A DNA stretch of 64,000 nucleotides from Pleionea sp. CnH1-48 (GTDB lineage Bacteria; Pseudomonadota; Gammaproteobacteria; Enterobacterales; Kangiellaceae). The notes beneath the pieces are model-generated. The model saw only the letters and a list, made by a program, of their open reading frames with translations, was not told the origin of the DNA and did not search any database. Shown piece after piece: positions 26,327-34,980 of this stretch (its first letter is position 1; each line of letters begins with the position of its first letter). Position numbers and translations under genes: made by a program. The stretch lies in the NCBI RefSeq assembly GCF_024124665.1, contig NZ_JAMXSB010000017.1, positions 1 through 64,000 of the forward strand. The letters run 5' to 3'.

Positions 26327-26566
26327 CTACTTTTTAAAATGAAGTGCCATTTGAGTGAGCTGGGATTGAATCTGCTGTATTGATCTTTGAACCTCTTTGA
26401 TCTCCTGATCGGTTAAGTCATTTTCAAAGTTAATGTTGACCAAGGTTTTTTCTAAGACAGGTATATGAGTCTTTATTTCTTCCACATGTTTGCTAAGAGA
26501 TAAAGCCAGAGTATAAAGGCTTAGCAGCTCTTCACTGTCTTGGTATAAAGAACCATTGGTGGACAT
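26327..26566 (-). CDS. Small helical T3SS-associated protein
   Basis: 79 aa, entirely helical, paralogue of the 100-aa protein at 21341 (shared pattern IPVLEKTLVNI, then DLTDQEIKEV) but lacking its basic tail. Size and heptad-like leucines recall small needle or translocator chaperones such as YscE or LcrG, yet no specific match is evident. Monocistronic, with a T3SS box about 46 nt upstream. Confidence 0.6.
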   Translation of the reverse strand: MSTNGSLYQDSEELLSLYTLALSLSKHVEEIKTHIPVLEKTLVNINFENDLTDQEIKEVQRSIQQIQSQLTQMALHFKK

Positions 26567-26611
26567 ACTTTTGCCTTATATTAGAAGTTAAACGGGTGTT
26601 TGTAAGTATTG

Positions 26612-26635
26612 AGTAACCACCGGTCTAATAAAGTT
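26612..26635 (-). promoter_or_regulatory. T3SS box for 79-aa helical protein
   Basis: On the minus strand: GCAACTT, 12 nt, GGTTACTCA, about 46 nt before the start at 26566. Confidence 0.75.
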
Positions 26636-26701
26636 GCATTATCGAGTAAATATTTTCGATAAATATAAAATTTATTGGAGAACGAGGTTATTTTCAGTAA
26701 G

Positions 26702-26726
26702 AGAAGGCTGCTGTATGCAGCCTTTG
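26702..26726 (-). terminator. Hairpin after sctL
   Basis: AAGGCTGC, loop ATACA, GCAGCCTT 11 nt after the sctL stop, followed by TCTCTTA. A weak T-run makes this a likely but imperfect terminator. Confidence 0.5.
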
Positions 26727-26736
26727 GGATGAATGC

Positions 26737-27345
26737 TTAAAGTTTTTCGAGGGCGGTACGCAGTGTTTTGAGTTGAGTATCAATACTGGCATCGATGTTT
26801 CCGAGTCCGGATTCCACAATACAACTGCCAGGTCGAAGCTTTTCGTCAGCAATAACGTCAATAAATTTGATATTACTAAAGCGATCAAGGATATGACTGA
26901 TATTTTTTCGTAAACCTTCTGCTTCGTCAGAGCACACTCGAATCTTAATGGTGTTTTCTTCACCTAAAGCTTTTAGCGACTTTTGGGCGATTTGGCTAAT
27001 ACGCTCATCAGGTTCGTAGTCATCAAAAATTTTCTTGGTTACCGAAATAATGATTTCGACAACTTGTTTTTCTAGATGCTCAAAGTAGTCAATCGCTTGA
27101 CTCATCATAAGAAAACGTTGATCAAGAAACTCTGCTGCGGCTTTTTCTTTGCCTTCCTGATAACCTCTTTCTATGGCTTCCTGGTATGCTTTTTGTGCGG
27201 CGAGTTCGATTTCTTTGGCTTTTTCTTCTGCTTTGCCAATGATTTTTTCGCTTTCTACATACTCAGAATAGTGATCGGCTTTGATCACCTTGTTTTCAGT
27301 ATGAAGGCTGATATTGCCGTCTTTTAGCCGATTAATGGTAACCAT
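26737..27345 (-). CDS. sctL: T3SS stator SctL (YscL/FliH family)
   Basis: 202 aa. The N-terminal third is a charged helix with a GxxxG-like stretch (QEAIERGYQEGKEKAAAEF), and the C-terminal domain (about 90-200) contains LRPGSCIVESGLGNIDASIDTQL, the conserved FliH/YscL ending. It links the ATPase SctN to the SctQ pods and restrains its activity. Start overlaps the end of sctK by 22 bp. Order J-K-L is as in the ysc operon. Confidence 0.93.
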   Translation of the reverse strand: MVTINRLKDGNISLHTENKVIKADHYSEYVESEKIIGKAEEKAKEIELAAQKAYQEAIERGYQEGKEKAAAEFLDQRFLMMSQAIDYFEHLEKQVVEIIISVTKKIFDDYEPDERISQIAQKSLKALGEENTIKIRVCSDEAEGLRKNISHILDRFSNIKFIDVIADEKLRPGSCIVESGLGNIDASIDTQLKTLRTALEKL

Positions 27346-27995
27346 TTGCGATACTTTTCCTGTATTAACTTTAACGCAATTTTTTCTACTTCATTTCGAA
27401 TTGCTGGGGTTGATTCCAGTGACTCAGGGATATCTGCATTCATCATAGAATAAGGCAGCTTCATAAAAAGTCTTTGCGTTAAAGCCTCTGGATAATCTTT
27501 GTATAGGATGCGCAACATCCAGCATCCTCGTAAGAATATTTCTTTCTTAAATTCATTCCAGTCGATCTTGCCTACTTCGGGATGAACTTTTGATAGCTCC
27601 GACAAATGGCGGTAAGTAAAAGGAGCTTGCTTAATGGCAAAGGTGTAAAGCGCTTCACCAAGTTGAGCTTTCGCTGTTTCTACCTTTTGCTTTTCGATGG
27701 TGCAGCGGATCGGGTTTGATAAGATCGCTGTTCCTAAATAAAAGATCACCACCTGTAAAGCTTTGGCCGGTAGCAAAGCACAGCGCTCAAAAAAATCTGT
27801 GAATTCATAATGATGTTGTTCGAGCGCAGGATAACTTTGATTTAGATAATCACTCAAAAACTTATGGGCAACGGGTTGATTAACCAACGACTTAACCAGC
27901 TCTGGATGTTCCAGATGAGAAAGCCAAGACCCATGTACTTGAGACATGGGCTTGTGATTGAAAGTTAAGACGTGTTGTAAATGATCTTGCAACAT
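27324..27995 (-). CDS. sctK: T3SS sorting-platform adaptor SctK (YscK)
   Basis: 223 aa, helical, no membrane segments. YscK-family members are poorly conserved; the identification follows from its place between sctJ and sctL, its length (YscK about 209 aa) and segments such as ALLPAKALQVVIFYLGTAIL. SctK connects the SctD ring to SctQ pods. Lies 4 bp after sctJ. Confidence 0.85.
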   Translation of the reverse strand: MLQDHLQHVLTFNHKPMSQVHGSWLSHLEHPELVKSLVNQPVAHKFLSDYLNQSYPALEQHHYEFTDFFERCALLPAKALQVVIFYLGTAILSNPIRCTIEKQKVETAKAQLGEALYTFAIKQAPFTYRHLSELSKVHPEVGKIDWNEFKKEIFLRGCWMLRILYKDYPEALTQRLFMKLPYSMMNADIPESLESTPAIRNEVEKIALKLIQEKYRKWLPLIG

Positions 27996-27999
27996 AAGA

Positions 28000-28770
28000 T
28001 TAAGCGTTATTTAGCTTTTGAATACGAACAGCTAGAAAAGCTGCAGCACCTATCGCTGCTAATAATAAAGCAACTAATATCGAAAGCATGACCCACAATT
28101 TGGTTTCGGACCCTTTTGCTACAACTACCGAGAGCACATTGCCAAACTGAGGAGCGTTATTATTAACTTCCATATCCGTTGCTGGAAAAGTTGCTACGGA
28201 AACTTTGTTAAAGGCTAGACCAGGAATACTGCTACCAACCAACTGCTTGATTTGCGAAATACTGTCATCAATCGGCTTTGAGGGTAGGTATTTAATAAAC
28301 ACCGAAGCTGACGAGCTTTCTGCAACATCTTTGGTTTCGCTATTTTGCTCTAGTGCCAAATGAACTCGAGCTTTTACGACGCCATCAATTTGCGACAAAG
28401 TTTCTGCTAATTGTTGAGACAACGCATAATTAAAACGAGCTTTTTCTTCTGTCGGAGAAGAAATTAAACCTTCTTGCGGAAATACATCAGCAATGTCAGA
28501 GAAGTTTTCGCTAGGGTAGCCATAGTTACCGAGTAAATTCATGGCATTGGATACATCGGCTTCGTCAACATACAAAGTAACCGTGTTATCTTTGTTGACT
28601 TCTTTTTGGGTACTGATGCCTTCTCTCATGAGCAGCGATAACATCTCGTTACCTTCCTGCTGAGGAATACCGCGATACAGCTCAACTTTGCAAGCTGAGA
28701 TAAATAAAAGGCTTAAAATGACCATCGCCACTTTAAGGTTGCGACCTAAGGTTGGACCTTCGCTGAACAT
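28000..28770 (-). CDS. sctJ: T3SS inner-membrane ring lipoprotein SctJ (YscJ/FliF-like)
   Basis: 256 aa. Signal peptide with lipobox FISAC (Cys27), the YscJ-family start VELYRGIPQQEGNEMLSLLM just after it, two RBM domains joined by a linker, and a C-terminal membrane anchor (LWVMLSILVALLLAAIGAAA). Forms the inner MS-like ring with SctD. A Met at residue 16 is an alternative start giving a more usual signal-peptide length. It follows the last sctF-sctI copy without a terminator, so it is probably read from that unit's promoter. Confidence 0.95.
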   Translation of the reverse strand: MFSEGPTLGRNLKVAMVILSLLFISACKVELYRGIPQQEGNEMLSLLMREGISTQKEVNKDNTVTLYVDEADVSNAMNLLGNYGYPSENFSDIADVFPQEGLISSPTEEKARFNYALSQQLAETLSQIDGVVKARVHLALEQNSETKDVAESSSASVFIKYLPSKPIDDSISQIKQLVGSSIPGLAFNKVSVATFPATDMEVNNNAPQFGNVLSVVVAKGSETKLWVMLSILVALLLAAIGAAAFLAVRIQKLNNA

Positions 28771-28858
28771 GTGCCTGCGACTCCTGTTTTTTCTTATAAC
28801 TTACTTTGAATTCTTGAGTTATAGTCTATCAGTATTTTGCCGACTAGATAACGAAATC

Positions 28859-29209
28859 TTAGTTGGCATTCAGCAAAGAGGTAGCACCCTTAACAACCTG
28901 ACCGACGCCTTTACTCACGGTTTCAACATACACATTGATGTTGGCCATCTGCATTTGCAGTGGGAGTAAATCGGCAGGTGATATCATTGGGTTCTCTTCG
29001 GTGCCCATTTTATCACTGATGGATTGCATTTCCGTTTGATAACTGTTCCCTACATCCACTAACCATTGCATCATGCTGTCACTGTTAGCATTGCCTTCCA
29101 GGTGTTGACTAAAGGCATTCGCAGCATCGCCTAAGGAATCACCGAATCCCTGACCACCAGAGCTTCCTACCTGGTTGGCGATTTGGCTCATTGCTTCAAT
29201 TGCGCTCAT
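28859..29209 (-). CDS. sctI: T3SS inner rod protein SctI, copy C
   Basis: 116 aa. The C-terminal 45 residues (LLPLQMQMANINVYVETVSK, then GVGQVVKGATSLLNAN) match the YscI/PrgJ rod pattern of a helix ending in a run of hydrophobic residues spaced to pack in the rod. The rod anchors the needle to the export gate. Third of three tandem copies; differs from copy B by Asn instead of Ser in ANINVYV. Unlike A and B it has no terminator after it and leads into sctJ. Confidence 0.88.
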   Translation of the reverse strand: MSAIEAMSQIANQVGSSGGQGFGDSLGDAANAFSQHLEGNANSDSMMQWLVDVGNSYQTEMQSISDKMGTEENPMISPADLLPLQMQMANINVYVETVSKGVGQVVKGATSLLNAN

Positions 29210-29301
29210 GATGTTGTCCTGTGTGATGCGGTTTAGGGGATGTCAGAGCTGGATAGTCGGACTATCCAGCGACTGAGGGATTTTTAAAAAGGGGGTTAAC
29301 C

Positions 29302-29559
29302 TTACAGGTTACGCGCTGCTGAAGTTACGCCGTCTTTAAAGTCTTTGATAACCTGAGTAGATACAGTCCATGCTGATTGCATCTCAGTCATACGCGCCTG
29401 TGCTTCCAACATGTCACCGTTATCGGTCAGGTCGTTACCGGAAAGGTAAGTGTTGAAGTCGTCCTGAACCTGCTTAACTTTGGTTAAAAATACTGTATAA
29501 ACTTCAGCAGTTGATAAGTTAGTGTTACCTGAAGTGAATGAAATTGATGACATTGCCAT
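29302..29559 (-). CDS. sctF: T3SS needle protein SctF, copy C
   Basis: 85 aa, YscF/MxiH/PrgI size class. Helix-turn-helix organisation: VFLTKVKQVQDDFNTYLSGND, then MLEAQARMTEMQSAWTVSTQ and the C-terminal IKDFKDGVTSAARNL that packs in the needle lumen. The protein is identical in all three copies. Own T3SS box upstream. Confidence 0.9.
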   Translation of the reverse strand: MAMSSISFTSGNTNLSTAEVYTVFLTKVKQVQDDFNTYLSGNDLTDNGDMLEAQARMTEMQSAWTVSTQVIKDFKDGVTSAARNL

Positions 29560-29621
29560 GATAGTACCCTCGTTTGTTTAGTTTGGCTGGGGATGAGCTT
29601 CTCATCCTCTCTTGCTTACTT

Positions 29622-29645
29622 AGTAACAGGGTCTTTGAGAGAGTT
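29622..29645 (-). promoter_or_regulatory. T3SS box for sctF-sctI copy C (and sctJKL)
   Basis: On the minus strand: GCAACTC, 12 nt, TGTTACTAA, about 63 nt before sctF. Confidence 0.75.
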
Positions 29646-29758
29646 GCGGAAATTTATTGAAAAAATAAAGTATGTTAAATCAATGAGTTAGAGGCTTGTT
29701 TGTCATAAAAGGAAGATAAAGCGATCTTTACGATGAGAGTATTGATAGAAAACACAGT

Positions 29759-29788
29759 AAAAAAGGGCGTTGTTGGATAACAACTCCC
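29759..29788 (-). terminator. Intrinsic terminator between needle units B and C
   Basis: On the minus strand: GGGAGTTGTT, loop ATCC, AACAACGCCC, then T6, just after sctI copy B. It makes unit B a self-contained transcript. Confidence 0.8.
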
Positions 29789-29827
29789 ATCATAGATAGA
29801 TATAACTGGATAAATCGATTATCGAGC

Positions 29828-30178
29828 TTAGTTGGCATTCAGCAAAGAGGTAGCACCCTTAACAACCTGACCGACGCCTTTACTCACGGTTTCAACATAC
29901 ACACTGATGTTGGCCATCTGCATTTGCAGTGGGAGTAAATCGGCAGGTGATATCATTGGGTTCTCTTCGGTGCCCATTTTATCACTGATGGATTGCATTT
30001 CCGTTTGATAACTGTTCCCTACATCCACTAACCATTGCATCATGCTGTCACTGTTAGCATTGCCTTCCAGGTGTTGACTAAAGGCATTCGCAGCATCGCC
30101 TAAGGAATCACCGAATCCCTGACCACCAGAGCTTCCTACCTGGTTAGCGATTTGGCTCATTGCTTCGATTGCGCTCAT
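29828..30178 (-). CDS. sctI: T3SS inner rod protein SctI, copy B
   Basis: 116 aa, identical to copy A except for the last residue (Asn, against Ser in A), and to copy C except one Ser/Asn change near residue 91. Rod function as for copy C. The flanking non-coding DNA is duplicated with the gene, so the whole unit was copied. Confidence 0.88.
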   Translation of the reverse strand: MSAIEAMSQIANQVGSSGGQGFGDSLGDAANAFSQHLEGNANSDSMMQWLVDVGNSYQTEMQSISDKMGTEENPMISPADLLPLQMQMANISVYVETVSKGVGQVVKGATSLLNAN

Positions 30179-30269
30179 GATGTTGTCCTGTGTGATGCGG
30201 TTTAGGGGATGTCAGAGCTGGATAGTCGGACTATCCAGCGACTGAGGGATTTTTAAAAGGGGGTTAACC

Positions 30270-30527
30270 TTACAGGTTACGCGCTGCTGAAGTTACGCCG
30301 TCTTTAAAGTCTTTGATAACCTGAGTAGATACAGTCCATGCTGATTGCATCTCAGTCATACGCGCCTGTGCTTCCAACATGTCACCGTTATCGGTCAGGT
30401 CGTTACCGGAAAGGTAAGTGTTGAAGTCGTCCTGAACCTGCTTAACCTTGGTTAAAAATACTGTATAAACTTCAGCAGTTGATAAGTTAGTGTTACCTGA
30501 AGTGAATGAAATTGATGACATTGCCAT
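30270..30527 (-). CDS. sctF: T3SS needle protein SctF, copy B
   Basis: 85 aa, protein identical to copies A and C; DNA differs by silent changes only (for example CCTTGG where A and C have CTTTGG), showing that the copies are real and not a collapsed or expanded assembly of one identical sequence. T3SS box upstream at 30590-30613. Confidence 0.9.
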   Translation of the reverse strand: MAMSSISFTSGNTNLSTAEVYTVFLTKVKQVQDDFNTYLSGNDLTDNGDMLEAQARMTEMQSAWTVSTQVIKDFKDGVTSAARNL

Positions 30528-30589
30528 GATAGTACCCTCGTTTGTTTAGTTTGGCTGGGGATGAGCTTCTCATCCTCTCTTGCTTACTT

Positions 30590-30613
30590 AGTAACAGGGT
30601 CTTTGAGAGAGTT
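30590..30613 (-). promoter_or_regulatory. T3SS box for sctF-sctI copy B
   Basis: On the minus strand: GCAACTC, 12 nt, TGTTACTAA, about 63 nt before sctF copy B. Confidence 0.75.
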
Positions 30614-30726
30614 GCGGAAATTTATTGAAAAAATAAAGTATGTTAAATCAATGAGTTAGAGGCTTGTTTGTCATAAAAGGAAGATAAAGCGATCTTTACG
30701 ATGAGAGTATTGATAGAAAACACAGT

Positions 30727-30756
30727 AAAAAAGGGCGTTGTTGGATAACAACTCCC
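30727..30756 (-). terminator. Intrinsic terminator between needle units A and B
   Basis: Same hairpin and T6 run as at 29759-29788, after sctI copy A. Confidence 0.8.
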
Positions 30757-30795
30757 ATCATAGATAGATATAACTGGATAAATCGATTATCGAGC

Positions 30796-31146
30796 TTAGC
30801 TGGCATTCAGCAAAGAGGTAGCACCCTTAACAACCTGACCGACGCCTTTACTCACGGTTTCAACATACACACTGATGTTGGCCATCTGCATTTGCAGTGG
30901 GAGTAAATCGGCAGGTGATATCATTGGGTTCTCTTCGGTGCCCATTTTATCACTGATGGATTGCATTTCCGTTTGATAACTGTTCCCTACATCCACTAAC
31001 CATTGCATCATGCTGTCACTGTTAGCATTGCCTTCCAGGTGTTGACTAAAGGCATTCGCAGCATCGCCTAAGGAATCACCGAATCCCTGACCACCAGAGC
31101 TTCCTACCTGGTTGGCGATTTGGCTCATTGCTTCGATTGCGCTCAT
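30796..31146 (-). CDS. sctI: T3SS inner rod protein SctI, copy A
   Basis: 116 aa, first of three copies in transcription order; ends NAS instead of NAN. The C-terminal residues of rod proteins lie in the assembly interface, so even this small change may matter. Otherwise as copy B. Confidence 0.88.
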   Translation of the reverse strand: MSAIEAMSQIANQVGSSGGQGFGDSLGDAANAFSQHLEGNANSDSMMQWLVDVGNSYQTEMQSISDKMGTEENPMISPADLLPLQMQMANISVYVETVSKGVGQVVKGATSLLNAS

Positions 31147-31236
31147 GATGTTGTCCTGTGTGATGCGGTTTAGGGGATGTCAGAGCTGGATAGTCGGACT
31201 ATCCAGCGACTGAGGGATTTTAAAAGGGGGTTAACC

Positions 31237-31494
31237 TTACAGGTTACGCGCTGCTGAAGTTACGCCGTCTTTAAAGTCTTTGATAACCTGAGTAGATACA
31301 GTCCATGCTGATTGCATCTCAGTCATACGCGCCTGTGCTTCCAACATGTCACCGTTATCGGTCAGGTCGTTACCGGAAAGGTAAGTGTTGAAGTCGTCCT
31401 GAACCTGCTTAACTTTGGTTAAAAATACTGTATAAACTTCAGCAGTTGATAAGTTGGTGTTACCTGAAGTGAATGAAATTGATGACATTGCCAT
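31237..31494 (-). CDS. sctF: T3SS needle protein SctF, copy A
   Basis: 85 aa, identical protein to copies B and C. Located directly after the sctD terminator. The ysc operon would have sctE before sctF and sctG after it (needle chaperones); neither is present around any of the three copies. Confidence 0.9.
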   Translation of the reverse strand: MAMSSISFTSGNTNLSTAEVYTVFLTKVKQVQDDFNTYLSGNDLTDNGDMLEAQARMTEMQSAWTVSTQVIKDFKDGVTSAARNL

Positions 31495-31556
31495 GATAGT
31501 ACCCTCGTTTGTTTAGTTTGGCTGGGGATGAGCTTCTCATCCTCTCTTGCTTACTT

Positions 31557-31580
31557 AGTAACAGGGTCTTTGAGAGAGTT
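31557..31580 (-). promoter_or_regulatory. T3SS box for sctF-sctI copy A
   Basis: On the minus strand: GCAACTC, 12 nt, TGTTACTAA, about 63 nt before sctF copy A. Confidence 0.75.
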
Positions 31581-31631
31581 GCGAAAATCGATTAATAATT
31601 ATTAAAGGTTTATTTATCAATGACTTATAAT

Positions 31632-31666
31632 AAAAAAGCCTTTGATATGGTTAATCAAAGGCTTTT
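31632..31666 (-). terminator. Intrinsic terminator after sctD
   Basis: AAAAGCCTTTGAT, loop TAACCAT read on the minus strand, ATCAAAGGCTTTT followed by TTA; ends the rsbW-like/yscB-like/sctC/sctD transcript. Confidence 0.85.
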
Positions 31667-31686
31667 GGTAGAGCAAAAAAGAGTGA

Positions 31687-33066
31687 TTATTCTTGTTCAT
31701 CTAATCCGAGATAATAAACTCTTTGTTCATTGCCACGGCGTAGCATGAGTTTTTCGGTGCTGATTTCGTCAACAGTAAATCCGTTCTGTAATTTACCACC
31801 AGGGGATATGTGCTGGCCCGAGTAGGTAATAATATAGGGACGATCACCGAGCGAAATATCTTTGATACCCAGAATATTCAGCAGGTTCAGGGTTTCGTCA
31901 TCAAACTCTAGCTGCGGCAACCCTTTGTACTGATCATTAAATTCTTTTTCGATGGTTTTCCATAGTTGGAATTTATCTTTGGGTAACTGCCCAACAACTT
32001 GAATATTGTTATTAACCAACTGAGTGGTTACGTTTTCTTTAATGCCTGCTGCTTCCAGCTTCTGCTCAAGTATTCCCAGACGTGACTGCGGCGTTTCAAA
32101 AGCGGCAATAAATGCTTTGGCTGCCGGCACATTGCTTAACAAGCTATTTTCTAGCTCTTCCCACTGTTCGCTGTTTGGAAAGTATCCTGTAATAACAAAT
32201 TCGCCAGGTTGTTCTGCGGCTTTTACTGACAGAGTAGTGTGCTCAAAAGTGACGAGTTGTTCATTAATTTGGGCAAGAATCTTTTCGATAACTTTTATTC
32301 GATTAAAGATCTGAATGTTTTGCTCTTTACATTGCGCCATGAGCTGATCAAGCTGGCTGCGAGTATCGACATAACCTGTTAACTGCAAAATACCAGAAGG
32401 CTGCAAATTAAATTTAACATGAGGCAGTGCCAAGGTATCTAAGATAGTCGCTAACTTTTGCTCATTGCTAATAACGGGTTCCGTGGGTGTTTCGACGGTG
32501 TCATCGCCACTGAACAAAAAGATGCTAACGATACCAATCAACAAGACGATAACAACGACAATGGGCCATTTAGAGCGTTTCTTTTCTTCAGAGTTATTGA
32601 CACGATCTTCCTCAGTCGCCGTGAGAGCCTGATCGGTTTCTGTTTGCTCATTAGCCGTTGCTTCGGTTTCTTCTCCATCGGCTTCGGTGGAGTCAGATTC
32701 CGACAGCTCATCGTCTTCTGGCTTAGACTCATTGAGGCTCGGCAGGCGCATTTCTGGCCACTGTTCGTTAGCTGAGCCTAGAGCAATATAAAAGTGTTTG
32801 CTGGTCAGGATGTCGAAAGGCTGGACTACCGTGCTGTCTTCATTGACTGGCTCACCATTCAGGTACCACAATGGCTCTTGTGTCAGATTAACTACTGTAC
32901 AACCTTCGCTGGTGATATCAATCTTAAAGTGTTGGCCCGATAAGAGTTCGTCGGTCAAAACGATGTCGTTACTTTCGTCTGTACCTAAAGTATAAGAGCC
33001 CTCACTGAGCTGAACTTCTGCACCAATGTGCGGCCCAGATAGAATTTTTAAAACCCACTCGTTCAT
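31687..33066 (-). CDS. sctD: T3SS inner-membrane ring protein SctD (YscD)
   Basis: 459 aa. N-terminal cytosolic FHA domain (about 1-95, WVLKILSGPHIGAEVQLSEG), an acidic linker (about 110-160), one membrane helix (167-185) and a periplasmic part with ring-building BON-like repeats. It connects the secretin to the inner ring and the cytosolic platform via SctK. Follows sctC by 21 bp. Confidence 0.95.
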   Translation of the reverse strand: MNEWVLKILSGPHIGAEVQLSEGSYTLGTDESNDIVLTDELLSGQHFKIDITSEGCTVVNLTQEPLWYLNGEPVNEDSTVVQPFDILTSKHFYIALGSANEQWPEMRLPSLNESKPEDDELSESDSTEADGEETEATANEQTETDQALTATEEDRVNNSEEKKRSKWPIVVVIVLLIGIVSIFLFSGDDTVETPTEPVISNEQKLATILDTLALPHVKFNLQPSGILQLTGYVDTRSQLDQLMAQCKEQNIQIFNRIKVIEKILAQINEQLVTFEHTTLSVKAAEQPGEFVITGYFPNSEQWEELENSLLSNVPAAKAFIAAFETPQSRLGILEQKLEAAGIKENVTTQLVNNNIQVVGQLPKDKFQLWKTIEKEFNDQYKGLPQLEFDDETLNLLNILGIKDISLGDRPYIITYSGQHISPGGKLQNGFTVDEISTEKLMLRRGNEQRVYYLGLDEQE

Positions 33067-33087
33067 TATTCTGTTCCCGTATCTTTT

Positions 33088-34896
33088 TTAGTTATCAGAG
33101 TCGTCAGACTCAGTGGGGTTAGTAATTTGCTCGTAAACGCGATCAGAGTTGAGTAGTTCCACCTGAGGAACCGTTTTGCCATGAGACTTCTCCGGCGCAA
33201 GCACTCTAGGGGTGATCAAAAATAAACGAACAGAACGAGCTTTAGTTTTTTTATTGTTTTTAAACAAGTTGCCTAAAATTGGGATCTTGTGTAAGACAGG
33301 TACATGAGTTTCAGTTTCTGTTTCTGACTCAAAGGTATAGCCGCCAATCAGTAAGCTCTCTTTTGCGCCTACAATGGATTGAGTGGTAATGGTTGTGGTG
33401 CTGATCACAGGAATTGAATCTACTTGTTGAGTTGTCGATTGCTGCCCATCAACTATTTGAATATCCATCTGCACTTTAGATTTACCATTCTCTTCGAAGA
33501 CATGCGGAGTTACTTGCAAGATAGTGCCTACAGAAACTGGGAACAGATCAACTTCTTCTTGCCCCGCTACTCGTATATAAAAGGTTTGGCTGTTATCCAG
33601 TGTGGCTTCGGTATTATCCAGCGTCAAAAGCGATGGTTGTCCTGTGATTTTTGCATTACCTTGCTGTTCCATCAAACGTAGACGAGCAAGAAAGTAATGA
33701 CGACCTTCGGCCAGTATCGTTGATAGATCTGTTGCGTGATCATTAACGATAGAGATGCCGCCATCGGTTGGGCTTAATAATACGTCAGGTGCTATGGTGC
33801 CGTTGGTGCCTGTCGCTGCAGAAGTATTGATGTCACCAAAATTAATAATGCCGTCGCTACCACGGCGCTGCCAGTCAATACCTAAGTCTTGCAGATTATC
33901 GGCGCTGATGCTGATTATTGATACATTGATCTCGACTTGCGAAACGGGTTGATCCAGTTCCTCGATCAGTTTCTGGTACATGGGCATTCTGGATTCCATG
34001 TCCCCAATTAAAACAGCATTCAATCGAGTATCAGCTGCAATAAACGTTTGTTGCGTTGGTGCTTCACCGCGAACCTTTTTGGCATTAGCTTTTGTTGGCT
34101 TATTGTTGCTTTCGTCTTCTTCTTGGTTCTCTTGTGATTTTGAACTGAATTTTGATAATCCTTTCCCTCGCAAGCCCTCGATAGTGGTGCTCGCGCGTTT
34201 AGGTTCATCTTTCGATACTCCCAGTTGCTGATAACCCCCTTCTACCATTTGGCTGATCATGCTGGCCACACCTGGAATAATACTTTCTTCTCCTCGGATG
34301 GTCACTTTTCGATCTTCTGCTGGAGCGTACTTTAGTTTAAAGACGCGAATAGCAAAGGTTTCCTCTTTTTCTTTTAATACTTTTTGGTCAAATAATGAGG
34401 CTATCTCACTTACAAGCTCTACAAAACGTGGTGGACCCGAAATAAGAATAACACGCTTCTCTTCTACGGAAAGCGAGGTCCAGCGGTAACGTTCGTCCCA
34501 AAGTGGAAGTTTGCGCAACAATTTATACAGGGCATCCGCATCAAGATATTTCAGTCGCAGGATTTCACTGGTGATCTCTTCTGGCGTGTAGAAGTAGAAC
34601 ACATGACCATCGTAGTACCACAAAAAACTGGTTATCTTGGAGAGCTGCCCTAAAAATTCTTCGGCTGTGTTGCCAGAGAATTTGCCGTTAATCTGTTGAG
34701 TAAGGCCTTCACTGACAATAGCCGGTATGCCGTAACTCACTGAAAAGTCGTTTAAAATTTTACTAATCGATTCACCGTTCGCTACATAACCAAAGGGCTT
34801 CTTGCTCCATTTAGGCAGCTTGGCTTCGGCGATATTACTGAATACTGCTGCTATCAGGCAAAGTCCGATACATACCGAATAAATCCTTTTATACAT
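33088..34896 (-). CDS. sctC: T3SS outer-membrane secretin SctC (YscC)
   Basis: 602 aa. Signal peptide (about 1-25), N0/N1/N3 domains, and the C-terminal secretin core with VEINVSIISISADNLQDLGIDW and VPVLHKIPILGNLFKN, the typical type II/III secretin motifs. A Gly/Ser/Lys-rich low-complexity insert lies at about 233-280. Forms the outer ring. No pilotin is obvious in the locus, unless it is the lipoprotein at 36014. Confidence 0.97.
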   Translation of the reverse strand: MYKRIYSVCIGLCLIAAVFSNIAEAKLPKWSKKPFGYVANGESISKILNDFSVSYGIPAIVSEGLTQQINGKFSGNTAEEFLGQLSKITSFLWYYDGHVFYFYTPEEITSEILRLKYLDADALYKLLRKLPLWDERYRWTSLSVEEKRVILISGPPRFVELVSEIASLFDQKVLKEKEETFAIRVFKLKYAPAEDRKVTIRGEESIIPGVASMISQMVEGGYQQLGVSKDEPKRASTTIEGLRGKGLSKFSSKSQENQEEDESNNKPTKANAKKVRGEAPTQQTFIAADTRLNAVLIGDMESRMPMYQKLIEELDQPVSQVEINVSIISISADNLQDLGIDWQRRGSDGIINFGDINTSAATGTNGTIAPDVLLSPTDGGISIVNDHATDLSTILAEGRHYFLARLRLMEQQGNAKITGQPSLLTLDNTEATLDNSQTFYIRVAGQEEVDLFPVSVGTILQVTPHVFEENGKSKVQMDIQIVDGQQSTTQQVDSIPVISTTTITTQSIVGAKESLLIGGYTFESETETETHVPVLHKIPILGNLFKNNKKTKARSVRLFLITPRVLAPEKSHGKTVPQVELLNSDRVYEQITNPTESDDSDN

Positions 34897-34980
34897 CTAT
34901 TTTACCCTCTTGTTTTTGGTTGATTGAGTCGTTCGGATCACTGATTTTGCCTCTAATTAATCGTAATGCTTTGTGGTTGC

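Larger units (their letters stand above)
28859..31586 (-). repeat. Tandem triplication of the sctF-sctI unit (about 968 bp each)
   Basis: Units begin at 28859, 29828 and 30796 (spacing 969 and 968 bp) and include genes, boxes and the about 268-bp spacer with its terminator. The copies differ at scattered single bases plus one A-length change, so they are recent or kept alike by gene conversion. Confidence 0.95.

Noticed and set aside
28859-31586. Needle-gene triplication as an assembly error
   Set aside because: The copies differ by scattered substitutions (silent and two amino-acid changes in SctI) and have unit-specific downstream contexts, so they are distinct loci.
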